Source of the DNA: Akkermansia sp.
Lineage (GTDB): Bacteria > Verrucomicrobiota > Verrucomicrobiia > Verrucomicrobiales > Akkermansiaceae
NCBI GenBank assembly: GCA_017379255.1
Contig: JAFNWZ010000437.1
Span: forward strand, 1-20,937
Length of the DNA: 20,937 nt
Direction: 5' to 3'
Shown: positions 6,767 to 14,963 of the stretch, piece after piece
How the letters are laid out: the number at the start of each line of letters is the position of its first letter
Numbering within the stretch: the stretch's first letter is position 1
The notes under the pieces: model-generated
Told to the model about the DNA's origin: nothing
Database searches by the model: none
The model's input: the letters and a program-made list of their open reading frames with translations, nothing else
Translations under genes and position numbers: made by a program

Positions 6767-7405
6767 TTATTTGGCCTCGGGGGTGCCGTAGAGACGCTTC
6801 AGCTCGGCATCGGGGTCGAATCCCTGGGGAGCGCCGGCGTTGAGCTGCTTGAGCACTTCGGGGGTGAGGTCGATATCCTTCTTCAGGAAGGGGAATACGC
6901 GGGTGCCGATACCAATCTGGGGCTGGGGAGAAATAGCGCCGGCATCGATAACGATGTCAGAACCGCTCTGGTCAGCCACGGTGTTGATGGCGGTCTGCAC
7001 TTCCTCCATGAGGAGACGCATCTCGCTGTTGCGCATCTCGCGGAAAGCAACCTCACGGCGCTGCACAAAGTCCTTCATTTCCTGGTCGGCAGCCTTGAGC
7101 TCGTTTGCCTTGGCCTGGTACTGCTCGCGGAGCTTGGCTACGGCGGAATCGGAAAGGCTGGAGTCGTATTTGTCCTGAATCTTCTTCAGTTCGGCCTGCA
7201 GGGCGCGAAGCTTATCCTCACGAGTCTTGATGTCGGCCTTGACTTCTGCCAGGTGCTTCTGCAGGGTGGTTTCCGTGTCGAAACGCTTGTAGAACTTGGT
7301 GTAGAGCTCCTGAACGTTGACGGTTACGATCTTGAGTTCAGCCTGAGCTGTGGCAGTGAGAGCTGCCAGCGTCACAATAGCGGTGGAGATAATGGGGAAC
7401 TTCAT
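6767..7405 (-). CDS. Periplasmic chaperone of the Skp/OmpH family
   Basis: 212 residues with a clear Sec signal peptide (MKFPIISTAIVTLAALTATAQA, cleavage after residue 22). The mature part begins ELKIVTVNVQELYTKF, the short beta segment of the Skp body. A long charged coiled coil then spans about 50-135 and returns to a C-terminal beta segment (GSDIVIDAGA). Skp forms jellyfish-shaped trimers that hold unfolded outer-membrane proteins. A C-terminal extension (about 190-212) is longer than in E. coli Skp. The gene has its own promoter (7431-7458) and is followed by lpxD, the typical skp-lpxD order. No Shine-Dalgarno sequence is seen before the ATG. Confidence 0.88.
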   Translation of the reverse strand: MKFPIISTAIVTLAALTATAQAELKIVTVNVQELYTKFYKRFDTETTLQKHLAEVKADIKTREDKLRALQAELKKIQDKYDSSLSDSAVAKLREQYQAKANELKAADQEMKDFVQRREVAFREMRNSEMRLLMEEVQTAINTVADQSGSDIVIDAGAISPQPQIGIGTRVFPFLKKDIDLTPEVLKQLNAGAPQGFDPDAELKRLYGTPEAK

Positions 7406-7430
7406 AATATGTGAGGTTTTGGATGCTTTT

Positions 7431-7458
7431 ATTCTAACGGTCGTTCAAATTAAGTCAA
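7431..7458 (-). promoter_or_regulatory. skp-lpxD promoter
   Basis: Minus-strand -35 TTGACT (7453-7458), 16-bp spacer, -10 TAGAAT (7431-7436). The leader to the ATG at 7405 is about 20 nt and lacks a Shine-Dalgarno motif. Confidence 0.75.
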
Positions 7459-7487
7459 GAAAAGCTTGTGTCACAGCTTCATAAATG

Positions 7488-7522
7488 AAAAAAAATCCCC
7501 CCGGCAAGCGCCAAGGGGGATT
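7488..7522 (-). terminator. Intrinsic terminator of the FKBP gene
   Basis: An 8-bp stem AATCCCCC / GGGGGATT (7494-7501 and 7515-7522) is followed on the minus strand by an uninterrupted run of eight T residues. It lies 25 nt after the stop codon at 7548 and 36 bp before the skp promoter, separating the two units. Confidence 0.88.
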
Positions 7523-7547
7523 CAGAAGCAAAGGAAAGGAGGAAAAA

Positions 7548-8534
7548 TCAGGCATCAGAGGCTTCTGCAGACTCTGCCGGAGTGGGCAGGGGAGTGTCCG
7601 TGGCTTCGGGAAGCTCCGGGCTTGCATTCTCAGCGGCATCATCAGACTCGATTTCAAGTCCCTGCTGCTGGAGCTGCTGCAGCACCTCCGGGGGAAGCTG
7701 CTGCAGAGAGCGGGAATCCATCTGCTGAGCAGGGGCCTTGGTGATGTCGTTGAGGGTGATAGTGAAGATGAGTGTGCTGTTGTTGCCGATGGGGGCGGGA
7801 CCCTGCGGGCCGTATGCCAGCTCAGAGGGGATGCAGATTTCCCAGGTAGACCCGATGGGCATGAGCTGCAGCGCTTCGGAGAAGCCGGGCACCACGCGGT
7901 CGATGGGCATTTCGATGGGAGACTGGCTCTTGTCAAACACCGTGCCATCGATGAGCTTGCCTTCGTACATGACATTGCATATAGCCCCCTGGCCATCGGT
8001 GGCGGAGTCATACTTGCGGCCTTCGCCGGCTGTGATGACACGGTAGAGCAGGCCGGATTCAGTCTTGGTCACTCCTTCGCCCTTGGCGTATTCCTCCTGA
8101 TATGCCTTGCCTGCTGCAAGGTTGGCCTCTGCCTTGACTTGCTCCCGTTTCTGCATGGTCATCACAAATGCATTCATGCCAGCTTCGATGGCGGCCTGAT
8201 CCATGCTGGGTTGTTGCCCGGAGAGGCAGTCCTTCAGAGCCTGGAAGAAGGTGTCCTTGTCGAAATCATCCACTGAGAGAGTGGATGTTCCGGCGGAAAT
8301 ATCCTGGCCGAAGCGGTACCCGGTGAAGTAAGAGAATGCTTTTCTGGCATCTTCAGTGGAGACTTCTGCGGACTCCGCAGGGGCAGCGGGGGCTGCAACT
8401 TCTGCTGCCGGTGCGGCATCCGCGGAAACCGGTGTCTCAGCCGGGATTTCCTGATTGCCCTGGGAGAAGCAGTAGGTGGTGGTGGCCCCGGCAATGGCCA
8501 GGCCGCAGAGAATCATGATGTATGTCTTTTTCAT
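7548..8534 (-). CDS. FKBP-type peptidyl-prolyl cis-trans isomerase, secreted (FkpA/Mip-like)
   Basis: 328 residues. An N-terminal hydrophobic segment (MKKTYIMILCGLAIAGATTT) acts as export signal or anchor. An Ala/Pro-rich linker (30-58) follows, then a helical FkpA/Mip-type dimerisation domain (about 60-152, EDARKAFSYFTGYRFGQDIS) and an FKBP domain (about 158-265) with DGTVFDKS, VVPGFSEAL, MPIGSTWEICIPSELAYG and a final LIFTITLNDI strand. After it comes an unusual Gln/Leu- then Pro/Glu/Ala-rich tail of about 60 residues. It should speed proline isomerisation during folding of periplasmic or outer-membrane proteins, which fits the skp-lpxD genes downstream. It has its own promoter and terminator. 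Membrane anchoring versus cleavage of the signal is uncertain. Confidence 0.92.
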   Translation of the reverse strand: MKKTYIMILCGLAIAGATTTYCFSQGNQEIPAETPVSADAAPAAEVAAPAAPAESAEVSTEDARKAFSYFTGYRFGQDISAGTSTLSVDDFDKDTFFQALKDCLSGQQPSMDQAAIEAGMNAFVMTMQKREQVKAEANLAAGKAYQEEYAKGEGVTKTESGLLYRVITAGEGRKYDSATDGQGAICNVMYEGKLIDGTVFDKSQSPIEMPIDRVVPGFSEALQLMPIGSTWEICIPSELAYGPQGPAPIGNNSTLIFTITLNDITKAPAQQMDSRSLQQLPPEVLQQLQQQGLEIESDDAAENASPELPEATDTPLPTPAESAEASDA

Positions 8535-8564
8535 ATACTGATGACGGGATTGTTGTCGACTATG

Positions 8565-8593
8565 TGTCTACTATGAGTACGGGTAAAAGTCAA
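8565..8593 (-). promoter_or_regulatory. Promoter of the FKBP gene
   Basis: Minus-strand -35 TTGACT (8588-8593), 17-bp spacer, -10 TAGACA (8565-8570), 30 nt before the ATG at 8534. Confidence 0.6.
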
Positions 8594-8639
8594 GAATCTT
8601 GCATGTTTACATCGGTTTGTTGGGTGTCATGCCTTCATT

Positions 8640-10664
8640 TTATGAATGTTTGAACAAAGGAATGAAAGAAATACCCCAGGATTGATGCTCTCCGATGTAG
8701 GGTTGTTCGATGATAATGGTGTTTTCGCCCTTTTTGAGCTCCAGTTCTGTGGGGTCGAGAGACCACCAGATTTCCTCCTTGTCCAGCGGGCTTTCAAAGT
8801 TCCATGCATTGCCGGCGTGCGAGAATTTGCCGGCATTCCGGTAGACTCTGGGGTTGCGAACCTCCTTGCCGTTAAGCCAGATACGCGTACCTGTCTGAGA
8901 CCATTCGCCGTTCTGCGGCACGCCGGTCCAGCGGCGGTTGGAACGGGCAGGGGCATCAAAGCCAATCATGAAGGGGTATTTACCAGCTTTTCTGACCTTG
9001 ATGGTGCTGGTGGCCCATACCGTGCTGCCGGGGCGGGCGTTCATGAACATTCCGAGGTAGCCGGTATCCGGGCGGGTGCGGAAATACAGGTTGGCGCAGT
9101 ATGCCTTGCGGGTTGCGAGTCCCTCGGTTTTGCCGCCGAGAACAGCCGTGCGGGTGGCATCGACCTTTTCCTTGGCCGTGGGTTCTACCACAGTCCACTG
9201 CATGTTGCTTTCCTCCCATACCGGGAAATCCTCATCTGCAAAAATGCTCTTGCGGAGTCTGGCCATGCGTTGTTCAAACAGGGCGTATGCCTTGCCGGCT
9301 TCGGTATCCGGTGCAGGCATTTCCAGCGGCAGGGCATCACCATTGGCTCCGCCTCCAATCCAGGCTCGCTCGGCCATGGCCATCATGCCCGGCCACATGG
9401 CGCAGAAGCCGGGAATCCATTCCTTGTTGTCCACCTTGCCATCCGGCCAGATGCAGATGATGGTGCCAAGCTTCTTCTCATCGCCCTTGGCGGAACCGCA
9501 GGGGCGCATGAAGAAATAACGGCGCACGAGCATGGCGGGGTCAAGCAGGTTGGCATAGCCCATGGTGGAGTCAAACGCGCGGCGGGTGATACGCTCGGGG
9601 TTGATGGATTTATCCGCCGTGTTCGGGCCTTCACCCCAGCGCTGCTCGATGGAGGTTTCGGCCACAGGCAGGTCCCGGTTACTGGCCCACTGCACAGGTA
9701 TGCGGTTGTGTTCCTGCAGTTTGCCAGTGACCATGCCTACAAACTCTGCGGCATTCGGGATGCGCACCTCGTCTGCGCCGAAGTGTACAATCGGGCAGAG
9801 GTCTGCAGGTACTTCCTTGCAGAACTCGTCCAGGAGTTTCGAGACAATCTTCATGCCTTCCGGCGTGTGCATCTTGAAACCGAAGGCCCGTTCAAAATAG
9901 GCGCTGTGCCCCGGCATATCAAGCTCCGGGATGATGGTGATACAGCGGTCTTTGGCGTATTGGAACAGCTCGCGGATTTCGTCGTAGGAATAGGTGTCGT
10001 TCTGGTCGCGGGTGCGGAACTTGGGCGAGTTCAGCTCCGGGTAGGATTTGCACTGGATGTGCCATGCCGGGTAATCGGTCAGATGCCAGTGGAACGTGTT
10101 GACTTTAAGGCGGGCGGCCAGGTCGATTTCCTTTTTCAGTCGTTCCAGCTTGCGGAAATTGCGGCCACAGTCCTGCATGTAGCCGCGGTATTTGAATGCA
10201 GGCCAGTCCTTAATCTGGCAGCAGGGGATGCTCTTCTTTCCGTGAACGAGCTGGCGCAGGGTTTGCAGACCATAGAAGAAGCCTGCCTCGCTGGCCGCAG
10301 AAATGGTGATGCCGCCGGGTTTGACAGAAAGTGTGTAGCCTTCCTCCTGCATTTCTGCCGGGAAATCCCTGGCCGTTTTGAGCTTTACGGTCAGCTTGCT
10401 GTCAGCTTTGCCGCTGATATCTTTCAACAAGCCTTTCCATGCCAGTTTCACGCTGGTGCTTTTAGATGATTTGCCTTTTAATTCCCAATGCTCAGCAGCT
10501 GGCAGGGATACCTGCTTATCAGTCCACTCTGTCTCTCTGGGGAAAGGCAGCAGGGCATTGGGGGCATGCTCCTCTTGCTTCAGGGAGTGCGGGGAAATCC
10601 ACTCTGCCGCGCAGATGCCGGTCAGGAGCAGAACGGTGGCTAGTTTTCGGAACAATGGAAACAT
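8640..10664 (-). CDS. Secreted GH20 beta-N-acetylhexosaminidase
   Basis: 674 residues with a signal peptide (MFPLFRKLATVLLLTGICAA). Residues about 25-150 are the GH20b-type N-terminal domain. The catalytic (beta/alpha)8 barrel spans about 155-470, with the Arg-bearing strand YRGYMQDCGRNF (159-170), FHWHLTDY (191-198) and the catalytic Asp298-Glu299 pair in HFGADEV. These enzymes release terminal GlcNAc/GalNAc by substrate-assisted catalysis. The motif normally reading HWHLTDDQGWR is here HWHLTDYPAWH, a notable change close to the active site. Residues about 500-674 form a beta-rich C-terminal module (GENTIIIEQPY) resembling carbohydrate-binding jelly rolls. The ATG at 10664 is fixed by a promoter 6 nt upstream. 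A role in host mucin or chitin-like glycan breakdown is inferred. Confidence 0.93.
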   Translation of the reverse strand: MFPLFRKLATVLLLTGICAAEWISPHSLKQEEHAPNALLPFPRETEWTDKQVSLPAAEHWELKGKSSKSTSVKLAWKGLLKDISGKADSKLTVKLKTARDFPAEMQEEGYTLSVKPGGITISAASEAGFFYGLQTLRQLVHGKKSIPCCQIKDWPAFKYRGYMQDCGRNFRKLERLKKEIDLAARLKVNTFHWHLTDYPAWHIQCKSYPELNSPKFRTRDQNDTYSYDEIRELFQYAKDRCITIIPELDMPGHSAYFERAFGFKMHTPEGMKIVSKLLDEFCKEVPADLCPIVHFGADEVRIPNAAEFVGMVTGKLQEHNRIPVQWASNRDLPVAETSIEQRWGEGPNTADKSINPERITRRAFDSTMGYANLLDPAMLVRRYFFMRPCGSAKGDEKKLGTIICIWPDGKVDNKEWIPGFCAMWPGMMAMAERAWIGGGANGDALPLEMPAPDTEAGKAYALFEQRMARLRKSIFADEDFPVWEESNMQWTVVEPTAKEKVDATRTAVLGGKTEGLATRKAYCANLYFRTRPDTGYLGMFMNARPGSTVWATSTIKVRKAGKYPFMIGFDAPARSNRRWTGVPQNGEWSQTGTRIWLNGKEVRNPRVYRNAGKFSHAGNAWNFESPLDKEEIWWSLDPTELELKKGENTIIIEQPYIGEHQSWGISFIPLFKHS

Positions 10665-10670
10665 GTTACC

Positions 10671-10698
10671 ATACTAGCAAAATCCTGCGATAAAGCAA
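10671..10698 (-). promoter_or_regulatory. GH20 gene promoter (leaderless)
   Basis: Minus-strand -35 TTGCTT (10693-10698), 16-bp spacer, -10 TAGTAT (10671-10676), only 6 nt before the ATG at 10664. Transcription is predicted to begin at or next to the start codon. It lies in the 36-bp gap after the rnr stop codon. Confidence 0.6.
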
Positions 10699-10700
10699 GA

Positions 10701-12884
10701 TTAAAATCTGGGCAGGAAATCGGTAAAGCCTGTGGCTGCATCCACTCGCGAGGGAATGACTTTCAGCTTGGCTCCGGGGTAGAGACAGCGTGCGTCTGTG
10801 CTGGTCCATCGCTCTGCATGGCGTTCGAAGTACCACGAGGTGTCATGGGGTAAATCAGCCCCTGAAACAAAACCTTTCACTTTGAGCAGCGGCACTTCCA
10901 CGGCCATGCCCTGCGGCCAGCATGTCAGTACCACTGCATCCCACACGCGCGGGTGTTCGCTTTCGCACTGCAGCTCCAGGAAGCGCGCCATCATGCTTTG
11001 CTGTGCTTCGCTTTCCGCTGCAGCGGAGTTCCTTTCGGTTTCAGAGATATGGTCTGCAATGGCTGCGAGCGTTGCCGGGGATGGCAGGGGAGCATCGGGA
11101 GTGCCGCTCAGGCGCGCGAACGCGCGGTGCACTACCAGGTCTGCATAGCGGCGGATCGGGCTGGTGAAATGGCAGTAATCCCCCTTGGCCAGCCCGAAGT
11201 GACCGAGCGCATCGGGAGCGTAGCGGGCGCGCATCATGGCTCGCAGAAGCTGTACTTTCAGGATATCCGCATCGGGATGCCCTTCAATCTTGTCCATTAC
11301 CGCGTTCAGTTCCTCGCGGGTAGCCAGAGTTCCGGCCTTGATGCCGTATGCCTTGAGCTCCTGGGCCAGTTCGTTGAGCTTGGCTGGGTCGGGCGCTTCG
11401 TGTACACGGTAAATGGCGGGCAGTTGGTGCGCATTGAGGGCGTGAGCCACGCTTTCATTGGCAATCAGCATGAATTCCTCCACGAGCTGGTGGGCTTCAT
11501 CGCTTGTTTCCACCTCCACATCTACCGGTGCTCCGCTGTCGTCGGTAATCATCCGGAGTTCGGGCATGTCCAGGCGCAGCGCGCCTGCTTCAAAGCGCTT
11601 GCGGCGCAGCAGCTGGGCCAGCTTGCCGGCTTCGTGCAGCATCGTGTCCACCTCTTCATCTCCGGTTGAACTGCGGCCCTGCAGCACATCCAGTGCCTGG
11701 GGGTATGTCAAACGGCGTCTCGAGCAGATGACTGCGTTCCGGAACTCGGCCTTGAATACTTTGCCCTGGCGGTTGATGTGCATGAGGCAGAGCCGCGTGA
11801 GTCTGTCTTCTCCCTGGCGGAGGGAGCAGATACCGTCGCAAAGTCTTGGAGGCAGCATAGGGAGCACCCGGTCGGGCAGGTAGGTGGAATTGCCGCGCTG
11901 GCGGGCTTCTTCGTCCAGCGCAGAGCCGGGGCGTACATAGTGGCTCACATCGGCAATATGCACCGCGAGTTCCCAGTTTGAACCGTTCCGGGTCACGGAG
12001 ATGGCATCATCGAAATCGCGTGCTGTTTCGGGGTCAATGGTGATGACACAGCGCTGCCGCCAGTCATCACGGCGCTCCGTTTCCTGAGCGGAGAGAGCAT
12101 CCGGGATGCGTTCAGACTCCTCCAGAACCTCGGCAGGGAATGTGTCGGCCAGCCCGTATTTGTGCATAATGGTGGTAATCTGCACTCCCTCGTCCTCCGG
12201 CCAGCCGAGTACCTGGACTATGCGCCCTGTGGCCTGGCTGTTGGCAATGGGATACCCCGAGGGTTCCACCACCACGACCATTCCTGGCAGGAGTTCTGCG
12301 GGTGGCGGCGTTTTCAGGCGTACCAAGGCGGGGCTGGTGCGCCCGTCGCCAACCATGTGTCCGTATTGGCCCGTGGATTTATAGGTGCCGACCCAGCGGT
12401 TGTGCCCGCGTTCCAGGATTTCGAGCACACGCACCTCCAGGCGTGTTTCTGATGCATGCGGGCGGTGTTTCTGCCGGTGGTTGCGTATGGGGGCTTTAAC
12501 TCGTACTGATACCTGAACCCGGTCGCCATCCATGGCGCCTTTGCTGCAATACTCTGCCACAAACAGCGAGCCGGGGGCTTCGCCTCCGTTCATGGCGGAC
12601 AGGTGCTGCGCTGTACCGGCATCCGGCAAAAAGAAGAGTTTTCCAGAGCGTTGAATCATGCGCCCCTTCAGCTCACCTTCGCGTGGGGCTCGCAGCATGT
12701 ACAGGCTTTTACGCAGTTTCACGAGCTTTCCTTGTAAAAGACCCTTGGACAGAGCCGATTTCAGTCCGCTGCGCTGGCCGGGGTGCAATCCCATGCCTTT
12801 GGCTATATCGGCCAGCTCCTGGGGAACATAGCCTGGGGCGGAGAGGTAATTATAAAGCGCGTCTGTCAGGGAGTCGGATTGCAT
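10701..12884 (-). CDS. rnr: Ribonuclease R (RNB-family 3'-5' exoribonuclease)
   Basis: 727 residues. An N-terminal winged-helix region (about 1-65) precedes two OSB/cold-shock-type RNA-binding domains (about 75-255). The RNB catalytic domain (about 265-610) has the signature TIDPETARDFDDAIS, whose Asp284, Asp290, Asp292 and Asp293 bind the two metal ions, followed by TSPIRRYADLVVHR. A C-terminal S1 domain (about 635-725) ends the protein without the Lys-rich tail of E. coli RNase R. The enzyme degrades structured RNA and takes part in rRNA and mRNA turnover. It is divergent from the PP2C gene and has a promoter whose -10 is 12 nt from the ATG. Distinction from RNase II rests on length and domain order. 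Confidence 0.94.
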   Translation of the reverse strand: MQSDSLTDALYNYLSAPGYVPQELADIAKGMGLHPGQRSGLKSALSKGLLQGKLVKLRKSLYMLRAPREGELKGRMIQRSGKLFFLPDAGTAQHLSAMNGGEAPGSLFVAEYCSKGAMDGDRVQVSVRVKAPIRNHRQKHRPHASETRLEVRVLEILERGHNRWVGTYKSTGQYGHMVGDGRTSPALVRLKTPPPAELLPGMVVVVEPSGYPIANSQATGRIVQVLGWPEDEGVQITTIMHKYGLADTFPAEVLEESERIPDALSAQETERRDDWRQRCVITIDPETARDFDDAISVTRNGSNWELAVHIADVSHYVRPGSALDEEARQRGNSTYLPDRVLPMLPPRLCDGICSLRQGEDRLTRLCLMHINRQGKVFKAEFRNAVICSRRRLTYPQALDVLQGRSSTGDEEVDTMLHEAGKLAQLLRRKRFEAGALRLDMPELRMITDDSGAPVDVEVETSDEAHQLVEEFMLIANESVAHALNAHQLPAIYRVHEAPDPAKLNELAQELKAYGIKAGTLATREELNAVMDKIEGHPDADILKVQLLRAMMRARYAPDALGHFGLAKGDYCHFTSPIRRYADLVVHRAFARLSGTPDAPLPSPATLAAIADHISETERNSAAAESEAQQSMMARFLELQCESEHPRVWDAVVLTCWPQGMAVEVPLLKVKGFVSGADLPHDTSWYFERHAERWTSTDARCLYPGAKLKVIPSRVDAATGFTDFLPRF

Positions 12885-12896
12885 GTTTCTGGCCGT

Positions 12897-12925
12897 ATTC
12901 TAACACACGGGAAAGAGCCCTTCAA
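12897..12925 (-). promoter_or_regulatory. rnr promoter (very short leader)
   Basis: Minus-strand -35 TTGAAG (12920-12925), 17-bp spacer, -10 TAGAAT (12897-12902), 12 nt before the ATG at 12884, predicting a leader of about 5 nt. Confidence 0.6.
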
Positions 12926-12945
12926 TGACTTTTTGTTGATTTTAC

Positions 12946-12974
12946 TTGCTAGAACGAATCATCCGTGCTAAAAA
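12946..12974 (+). promoter_or_regulatory. Probable promoter of the PP2C-SOD-HdeD cluster
   Basis: -35 TTGCTA (12946-12951), 17-bp spacer, -10 TAAAAA (12969-12974), 11 nt before the ATG at 12986. It matches consensus less well than its neighbours. It is divergent from the rnr promoter, with 20 bp between the two -35 boxes. Confidence 0.4.
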
Positions 12975-12985
12975 TAGAAAGTCAC

Positions 12986-13708
12986 ATGATAGTAAAGGCA
13001 TCACAGTGGATTGGTAAGCGAGCCCGGCAGGAGGATGCGTACCAGATTAAGTACTTCCCGGAGGGCGTGCTCGCCGTTGTGTGTGATGGCATGGGGGGGC
13101 ACCATGATGGCGCGCTGGCATCCACCCTGGCATCAGAAGCCTATGTGCGCGCTTTTGACAAGCTGGATGATCTGCCAATGCTGCAGCGTATGCGCGCATC
13201 TCTGGATGCGGCGAATGAGGCCGTGCGGGAGTCTTTTGAAATCCGGGGTGTCTATGGGGGCACGACTCTTCTTGCCGTCTTTGTGGGTGGAGGTGTTTTG
13301 CGCTGGGTCAGCGTGGGCGATTCTCCCCTGTATGTGTGGCGCAACGGGCGCTTGCTTCATTTGAATCAGGATCATTCGTACCGTGATATGTACCGCGGTT
13401 ACATCGGCGCGGGGATGACCGCGCAGGAAGCCTTGCGCCGCGGACATGTGCTGCGCTCTGCGGTGACAGGAGAACCACTGGATTTAGTTGATGCGCCGCA
13501 GCTGCCGTATCCTCTGCTGCCCACAGACCGCATTCTGCTGGCAACTGATGGTGTGGAGAGTCTTCTTGCCCCTGAATTGCTGACGCAGGTCGGGCGGGAA
13601 ATCCTGAATGACCCCCAGGGAAGCCTCCCGGTGAACATTGTTGAAGCCTGCCAGGCCTTGAATGACCCGTATGCCGATAATACCACGGTGGTGTCTATTG
13701 AGCTATAA
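12986..13708 (+). CDS. PP2C-family Ser/Thr protein phosphatase
   Basis: 240 residues, a minimal PP2C (PPM) catalytic domain with no transmembrane part. The metal-binding motifs are present in order: RQEDA (14-18), CDGMGGH (33-39, Asp34), YGGTTLLAVFV, SVGDSPLY, LLATDGVE and the terminal YADNTTVV. It removes phosphate from Ser/Thr residues with Mn or Mg. A GTG at 12965 would add 7 residues, but the ATG at 12986 fits both the promoter spacing and the family's usual start. It lies 42 bp before the superoxide dismutase gene and probably leads that transcript. The partner kinase is not in the window. Confidence 0.9.
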   Translation: MIVKASQWIGKRARQEDAYQIKYFPEGVLAVVCDGMGGHHDGALASTLASEAYVRAFDKLDDLPMLQRMRASLDAANEAVRESFEIRGVYGGTTLLAVFVGGGVLRWVSVGDSPLYVWRNGRLLHLNQDHSYRDMYRGYIGAGMTAQEALRRGHVLRSAVTGEPLDLVDAPQLPYPLLPTDRILLATDGVESLLAPELLTQVGREILNDPQGSLPVNIVEACQALNDPYADNTTVVSIEL

Positions 13709-13750
13709 CAATCACTGAATTCCCGGCATGGGTGGTGCGTCCACTCCTGC

Positions 13751-14407
13751 ATGGATACTTTATGTTTATGCAATGGGTACGCAGACGGTCGCTATGTGCT
13801 GCCTCCCTTGCCTTATGATGTAGCCGCGCTGGAACCTTTGCTAGATGCGGAAACGGTGTTGCTGCACCACACTCGCCACCATGCCGCCTATGTAGATGGG
13901 GCGAATGCGGCAGCTGCCATGATGAGACAGGTAGCCCTGGGTGAATTGCCGGAAAAGGCAGCCTCCGTTGCGGCCGAGCACCTGGCATTCCATTTAGCCG
14001 GGCATATGCTGCACACTCTGTACTGGGGGAACCTCTGCCCGACTCCGGGGCAGCAGCCATGCGGCTCCCTGGCAGATGCCATCAACACAGCCTTTGGTTC
14101 CTATGATGGCTTTTCCCGTGTGTTCCGGGCGGCGGCCGCGGGGGTGCAGGGGAGCGGATGGGCCATTCTGGCAAAGGACGCCATGAGCCACCGGCTGGTA
14201 GTGCTGGCGGCACACCGTCACCAGGATGCCCTGCTTCCCCGCATGCGGCCGCTACTGGTCTGCGATGTCTGGGAGCACGCCTATTACCTGCGTTATCACA
14301 ATAACCGCGCCGGGTATATAGATGCCTTCATGAACCAGATTTGCTGGCATTCGGTTGCTAAACGCTTTAATCATAACGAGGAAAATAACCATGCGTGCTG
14401 CAAGTAA
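13751..14407 (+). CDS. Fe/Mn superoxide dismutase
   Basis: 218 residues of the Fe/Mn SOD family, which converts superoxide to oxygen and hydrogen peroxide. All four metal ligands can be placed by alignment with E. coli SodB: His39 (in HHTRHHAAYV), His88 (HMLHTLYW), and Asp172 and His176 in CDVWEHAYYL. GSGWAIL (134-140) is also conserved. There is no signal peptide, so it should be cytoplasmic. The N-terminus carries about ten extra residues with two Cys (MDTLCLCNGY), and the C-terminus ends HACCK, giving an unusual number of Cys. The residues HLAGH at 81-85 replace the common N-x-AQ-xW type motif, so metal preference cannot be read from sequence. No Shine-Dalgarno is seen. The stop overlaps the next gene by 17 bp. 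Confidence 0.92.
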   Translation: MDTLCLCNGYADGRYVLPPLPYDVAALEPLLDAETVLLHHTRHHAAYVDGANAAAAMMRQVALGELPEKAASVAAEHLAFHLAGHMLHTLYWGNLCPTPGQQPCGSLADAINTAFGSYDGFSRVFRAAAAGVQGSGWAILAKDAMSHRLVVLAAHRHQDALLPRMRPLLVCDVWEHAYYLRYHNNRAGYIDAFMNQICWHSVAKRFNHNEENNHACCK

Positions 14408-14963
14408 TCAGAACCAGCGGTGCGGGTGCTCCAGTGTTCAGGTGCTGGGGCGTCCCTGGGTGGCGGGTGTGCTGGCAGTGCTTGAACTGGTGCTGGGCTT
14501 CATTCTGCTGGGATTCCCGTTCCTGCTTGGGGTATCAGCTGTGTGGGTGGGCGGATTTGTACTGGCCATAGCCGGGGTGTTCAGGCTGGTGCAATGCGTG
14601 GTTCACCGCGAAAACCGCTGGTGGAATCTGCTGGCAGCGGTGCTGTATCTGCTGGTAGGGGTATTCACCGTGCTCATGCCCGTGCTTTCCATGGAATGGT
14701 GGACACTCCTTATCGGAGCCTGCCTGTTGAGCGCCGGTGTTCTGCGCCTGGTGGTCGCCATCACGCTCTGGGATACAGCGGGACGGTTCTGGCGCTTTTT
14801 CAATGCCCTTGTGTCACTGGTGCTGGGCGTTATGATTATCTGGGGCTGGCCGGAATCTTCCGTATGGCTGATTGGCACGCTGATAGCCGTGGAGATGATA
14901 TTCTCCGGGTGGACGCTGATGTTCCTGGCCATCGGGCCGCGACCAGAGCTGGAAAATCAATAA
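14391..14963 (+). CDS. HdeD/DUF308-family membrane protein
   Basis: 190 residues with six predicted transmembrane segments (from about residues 23, 47, 72, 100, 131 and 158), arranged as pairs as in HdeD/DUF308 proteins. In E. coli HdeD is linked to acid resistance at high cell density; for other members the function is unknown. A Cys-containing N-terminus (NQRCGCSS) precedes the first segment. The ATG at 14391 overlaps the SOD gene by 17 bp and has a Shine-Dalgarno-like GAGGAAA 6-7 nt upstream, one of few in the window, which supports translation from within the SOD message. The 3' end overlaps the convergent isochorismate synthase gene by 7 bp. Grouping with a SOD suggests a stress role. 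Confidence 0.82.
   Translation: MRAASNQNQRCGCSSVQVLGRPWVAGVLAVLELVLGFILLGFPFLLGVSAVWVGGFVLAIAGVFRLVQCVVHRENRWWNLLAAVLYLLVGVFTVLMPVLSMEWWTLLIGACLLSAGVLRLVVAITLWDTAGRFWRFFNALVSLVLGVMIIWGWPESSVWLIGTLIAVEMIFSGWTLMFLAIGPRPELENQ

Noticed and set aside
8646..10469. 607-codon plus-strand open frame
   Set aside because: It lies fully antisense to the GH20 gene, whose product has a signal peptide and catalytic motifs. The antisense translation has no recognisable domain and no start signals.
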